A stretch of DNA of 28,435 bases from a virus, in the IMG/VR virus record IMGVR_UViG_3300020378_000034, positions 1 to 28,435 of that record; one strand, given 5' to 3'. A program made the position numbers and the translations under genes. The notes below the pieces were generated by a model. It did not search any database and was not told the origin of the DNA. It saw only the letters and a list, made by a program, of their open reading frames with translations. Shown piece by piece: positions 27,237 through 28,435 of the stretch; positions within the stretch are counted from its first letter, which is position 1, and every line of letters begins with the position of its first letter.

Positions 27237-28072
27237 AATCGTGCATACATATCCGTTTTAGGGTCATCGTCTCCCTCTAGATATATGAATCGCACTTGTG
27301 GTGTTACGTCTCTCCATTCGTGACCGTATGAGAATAATGCAGCTTCCATCTCTTCTTCCATAGGTGGATACCATTCTTGTGGGAAGTAAGGTCTGATTTT
27401 CTCCTCATATTGTTGTACGAGGTCTTCATTCTTCTCTTGATTGTTTAGATAATACGGTGAGAATTGTGCAAGTTTGGTGGGTAACACGACTCCTTTAAAG
27501 TTATCTTCTACAAACTTCCAAGGATTAGCATATGTACTTGGGTCTTTATCTGCGAGGTCTGATATGTCTTTACCTATCCAACCAAAGAACCATTCACCTT
27601 TGTATTGTGTTTCTCCCTCGTCATTCCACCATGCCATTGGCATTTCAACGAAGGGTAATTCTTTATTTTGTACCGTTTCCATGGTTGCAACGTCCATTCC
27701 ATGTCCTGCAGGTAATTCGTTAACGTGTCCTTTGAGAGGGATATTACCTAGGATTGCACTTTGACATAAGTCCAGTGGAATAAGTTTTGGACTGAGTAAG
27801 ACATTCTTTTCGAACAATGGTTCTGATTGATAAGGTGGTGATTTGAACAGTTGTAGGAACTGCCAGTCCTCTGTAGGATATTCTCCTTCATAAGGTATAG
27901 GTGTTATTGAATCCAATAATCCTTCAGGTTCTTCTGTAAGACAAAAGAATTTGACCTTATTAAAATCTTTAGAGACAATATCGATTCGATATTTGAGTAG
28001 TCTTACGAAAGACTCGTTGATAACTTCTGAAGAAACTCCTTTCTTCTTGTGCATAATAATATTTGTTGCCAT
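27224..28072 (-). CDS. 282-aa protein, unknown
   Basis: MATNIIMHKKKGVSSEVINE, then 'LKYRIDIVSKDFNKVKFFCL' (an NAD- or sugar-nucleotide-enzyme-like strand-turn-helix), NIPLKGHVNELPAGHGMDVA, 'MPMAWWNDEGETQYKGEWFF' and YPPMEEEMEAALFSYGHEWR. Rich in Trp, Pro and acidic residues. I do not recognise the family. It has a normal ribosome site (AGGAAT) and an ACTAAATA late box about 24 bases upstream, and precedes the 2OG oxygenase in the same unit, so both are likely late or virion-linked. Confidence 0.55.
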   Translation of the reverse strand: MATNIIMHKKKGVSSEVINESFVRLLKYRIDIVSKDFNKVKFFCLTEEPEGLLDSITPIPYEGEYPTEDWQFLQLFKSPPYQSEPLFEKNVLLSPKLIPLDLCQSAILGNIPLKGHVNELPAGHGMDVATMETVQNKELPFVEMPMAWWNDEGETQYKGEWFFGWIGKDISDLADKDPSTYANPWKFVEDNFKGVVLPTKLAQFSPYYLNNQEKNEDLVQQYEEKIRPYFPQEWYPPMEEEMEAALFSYGHEWRDVTPQVRFIYLEGDDDPKTDMYARLWFL

Positions 28073-28096
28073 GATATTCCTATAATGTAATAATAA

Positions 28097-28104
28097 TATT
28101 TAGT
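28097..28104 (-). promoter_or_regulatory. Late-type promoter box ACTAAATA with ordinary leader
   Basis: Minus strand: ACTAAATA, then about 24 bases to the ATG at 28072, which include the ribosome site AGGAAT. This is the ordinary leader arrangement, in contrast to the 5-base boxes. Confidence 0.45.
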
Positions 28105-28112
28105 TTTTAAAT

Positions 28113-28138
28113 CATAGTCCTATTTTACTAGGACTATG
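28113..28138. other. Perfect inverted repeat CATAGTCCTA / TAGGACTATG
   Basis: A 10-base perfect stem (28113-28122 with 28129-28138) and a 6-base loop, downstream of the tRNA and the 39-aa gene. T-runs nearby are short (AGTTTT on the plus side, ATTTAAAAA on the minus side), so it is a weak terminator, a processing hairpin or an operator. Confidence 0.5.
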
Positions 28139-28154
28139 AGTTTTCCACAAGTGG

Positions 28155-28274
28155 TTATTCACAAATACCAGCGGCTTTTATCACCTTTGGTAGTCTTCCA
28201 CTCTTCATGAATTTATGTGTTTTGTCTGCGAATATCTTTATGTATAAGGCAGACAATGATGCATAATATCGCAT
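28155..28274 (-). CDS. 39-aa protein, unknown
   Basis: ATG at 28272-28274, stop TAA at 28155-28157: MRYYASLSALYIKIFADKTH, then KFMKSGRLPKVIKAAGICE. It has a strong Shine-Dalgarno (GGAG, 6 bases before the ATG). Small, basic and partly helical. No family recognised. It lies between the tRNA and the hairpin at 28113. Confidence 0.5.
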   Translation of the reverse strand: MRYYASLSALYIKIFADKTHKFMKSGRLPKVIKAAGICE

Positions 28275-28337
28275 TTTTATCTCCTATAATGTATGGTGAC
28301 TATCCGTGAATGACATTCAGATTTCTCCTACTCGTTC

Positions 28338-28358
28338 TTGTCACATAATTGTCACATA
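28338..28358. repeat. Tandem TTGTCACATA repeat beside the tRNA
   Basis: TTGTCACATA occurs at 28338-28347 and 28349-28358, an 11-base period (one helix turn), just downstream of the tRNA. It could be a regulator site. The 28275-28380 stretch otherwise holds only a possible 10-codon ORF with AGGAG. Confidence 0.4.
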
Positions 28359-28380
28359 TGTATATAGGTGCAAACAAAAC

Positions 28381-28435
28381 TGGTGGAGCTGATAGGAATC
28401 GAACCTACGACCTACTGGATGCAAACCAGTCGCTC
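28381..28435 (-). tRNA. tRNA-Ala (TGC), 5' part outside the window
   Basis: The minus strand gives the anticodon arm ACTGG-TTTGCAT-CCAGT with anticodon TGC, the T arm GTAGG-TTCGATT-CCTAT, acceptor strand CAGCTCC, discriminator A and encoded CCA. The variable loop and arms fit a normal tRNA. The D arm and 5' acceptor strand lie beyond the right edge. Phage tRNAs often serve codons used more by the phage than by the host. Confidence 0.85.

Noticed and set aside
28113-28138. Calling the inverted repeat a terminator
   Set aside because: The stem is perfect, but no clear T-run follows on either strand.
1-28435. CRISPR array, insertion sequence, integrase or attachment sites
   Set aside because: No regularly spaced repeats, transposase or integrase signatures seen. 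The partial tRNA is a phage tRNA gene and shows no duplicated end.

Overview
This window is part of the genome of a large T4-like tailed phage (myovirus) of the marine kind. It holds T4-type virion assembly genes (gp4 head completion, gp26 and gp51 baseplate/tail assembly, a gp48/gp54-like tube initiator), the T4 replication and late-transcription block (gp32 SSB, gp59 helicase loader, gp33 coactivator, RNase H) and accessory genes typical of marine phages (ribosomal protein S21, an IscA/HesB Fe-S carrier, a RimK-like ligase, a NodU-type carbamoyltransferase, a 2OG-Fe(II) oxygenase). The DNA is AT-rich. There are no photosynthesis genes in the window, so a heterotrophic marine host such as a SAR11-type bacterium is as plausible as a cyanobacterium. 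That host guess is inference.

Every convincing gene lies on the minus strand, so transcription runs from right to left. From right to left: a partial tRNA-Ala at the right edge; a 39-aa ORF; a 282-aa unknown and a 2OG oxygenase; an almost gene-free, promoter-rich hub (about 25.6-26.3 kb) with early sigma70 promoters on both strands and a probable small RNA with its own terminator; a run of tiny, mostly membrane proteins (23.8-25.1 kb); the split carbamoyltransferase, IscA-like protein, a PD-(D/E)XK nuclease and a RimK/protease-like fusion (19.7-23.8 kb); RNase H and neighbours (17.6-19.7 kb); a large acidic protein and a radical SAM / SDR / ParB-like / methyltransferase group (12-17.5 kb); many small early-type genes (9.6-12 kb); a SleB-type cell-wall hydrolase; the gp33-gp59-gp32 block (4.5-9 kb); a DNA methyltransferase and S21; and late structural genes (0-3 kb).

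Two kinds of promoter can be read. Host-type early promoters (TTGACA, an 18-base spacer, TATACT or TATAAT) often share the extended core GCTTGACAATG. T4-type late boxes (TATAAATA-like) precede several genes. At five genes the late box ends exactly 5 bases before the ATG and no Shine-Dalgarno sequence is visible, which predicts leaderless late mRNAs. Genes commonly overlap by ATGA or a few bases, so they are probably co-transcribed and translationally coupled.

The most interesting signals are: (1) gp26 ends on a T-run slippery site and the -1 frame continues into gp51, predicting a gp26-gp51 frameshift fusion like the lambda G/GT tail chaperones; (2) the leaderless late promoter architecture; (3) two perfect-consensus sigma70 promoters facing against all genes, beside a compact sRNA-like unit; (4) phage S21 together with a RimK-like/protease-like fusion, suggesting ribosome remodelling; (5) a carbamoyltransferase split into two overlapping genes.
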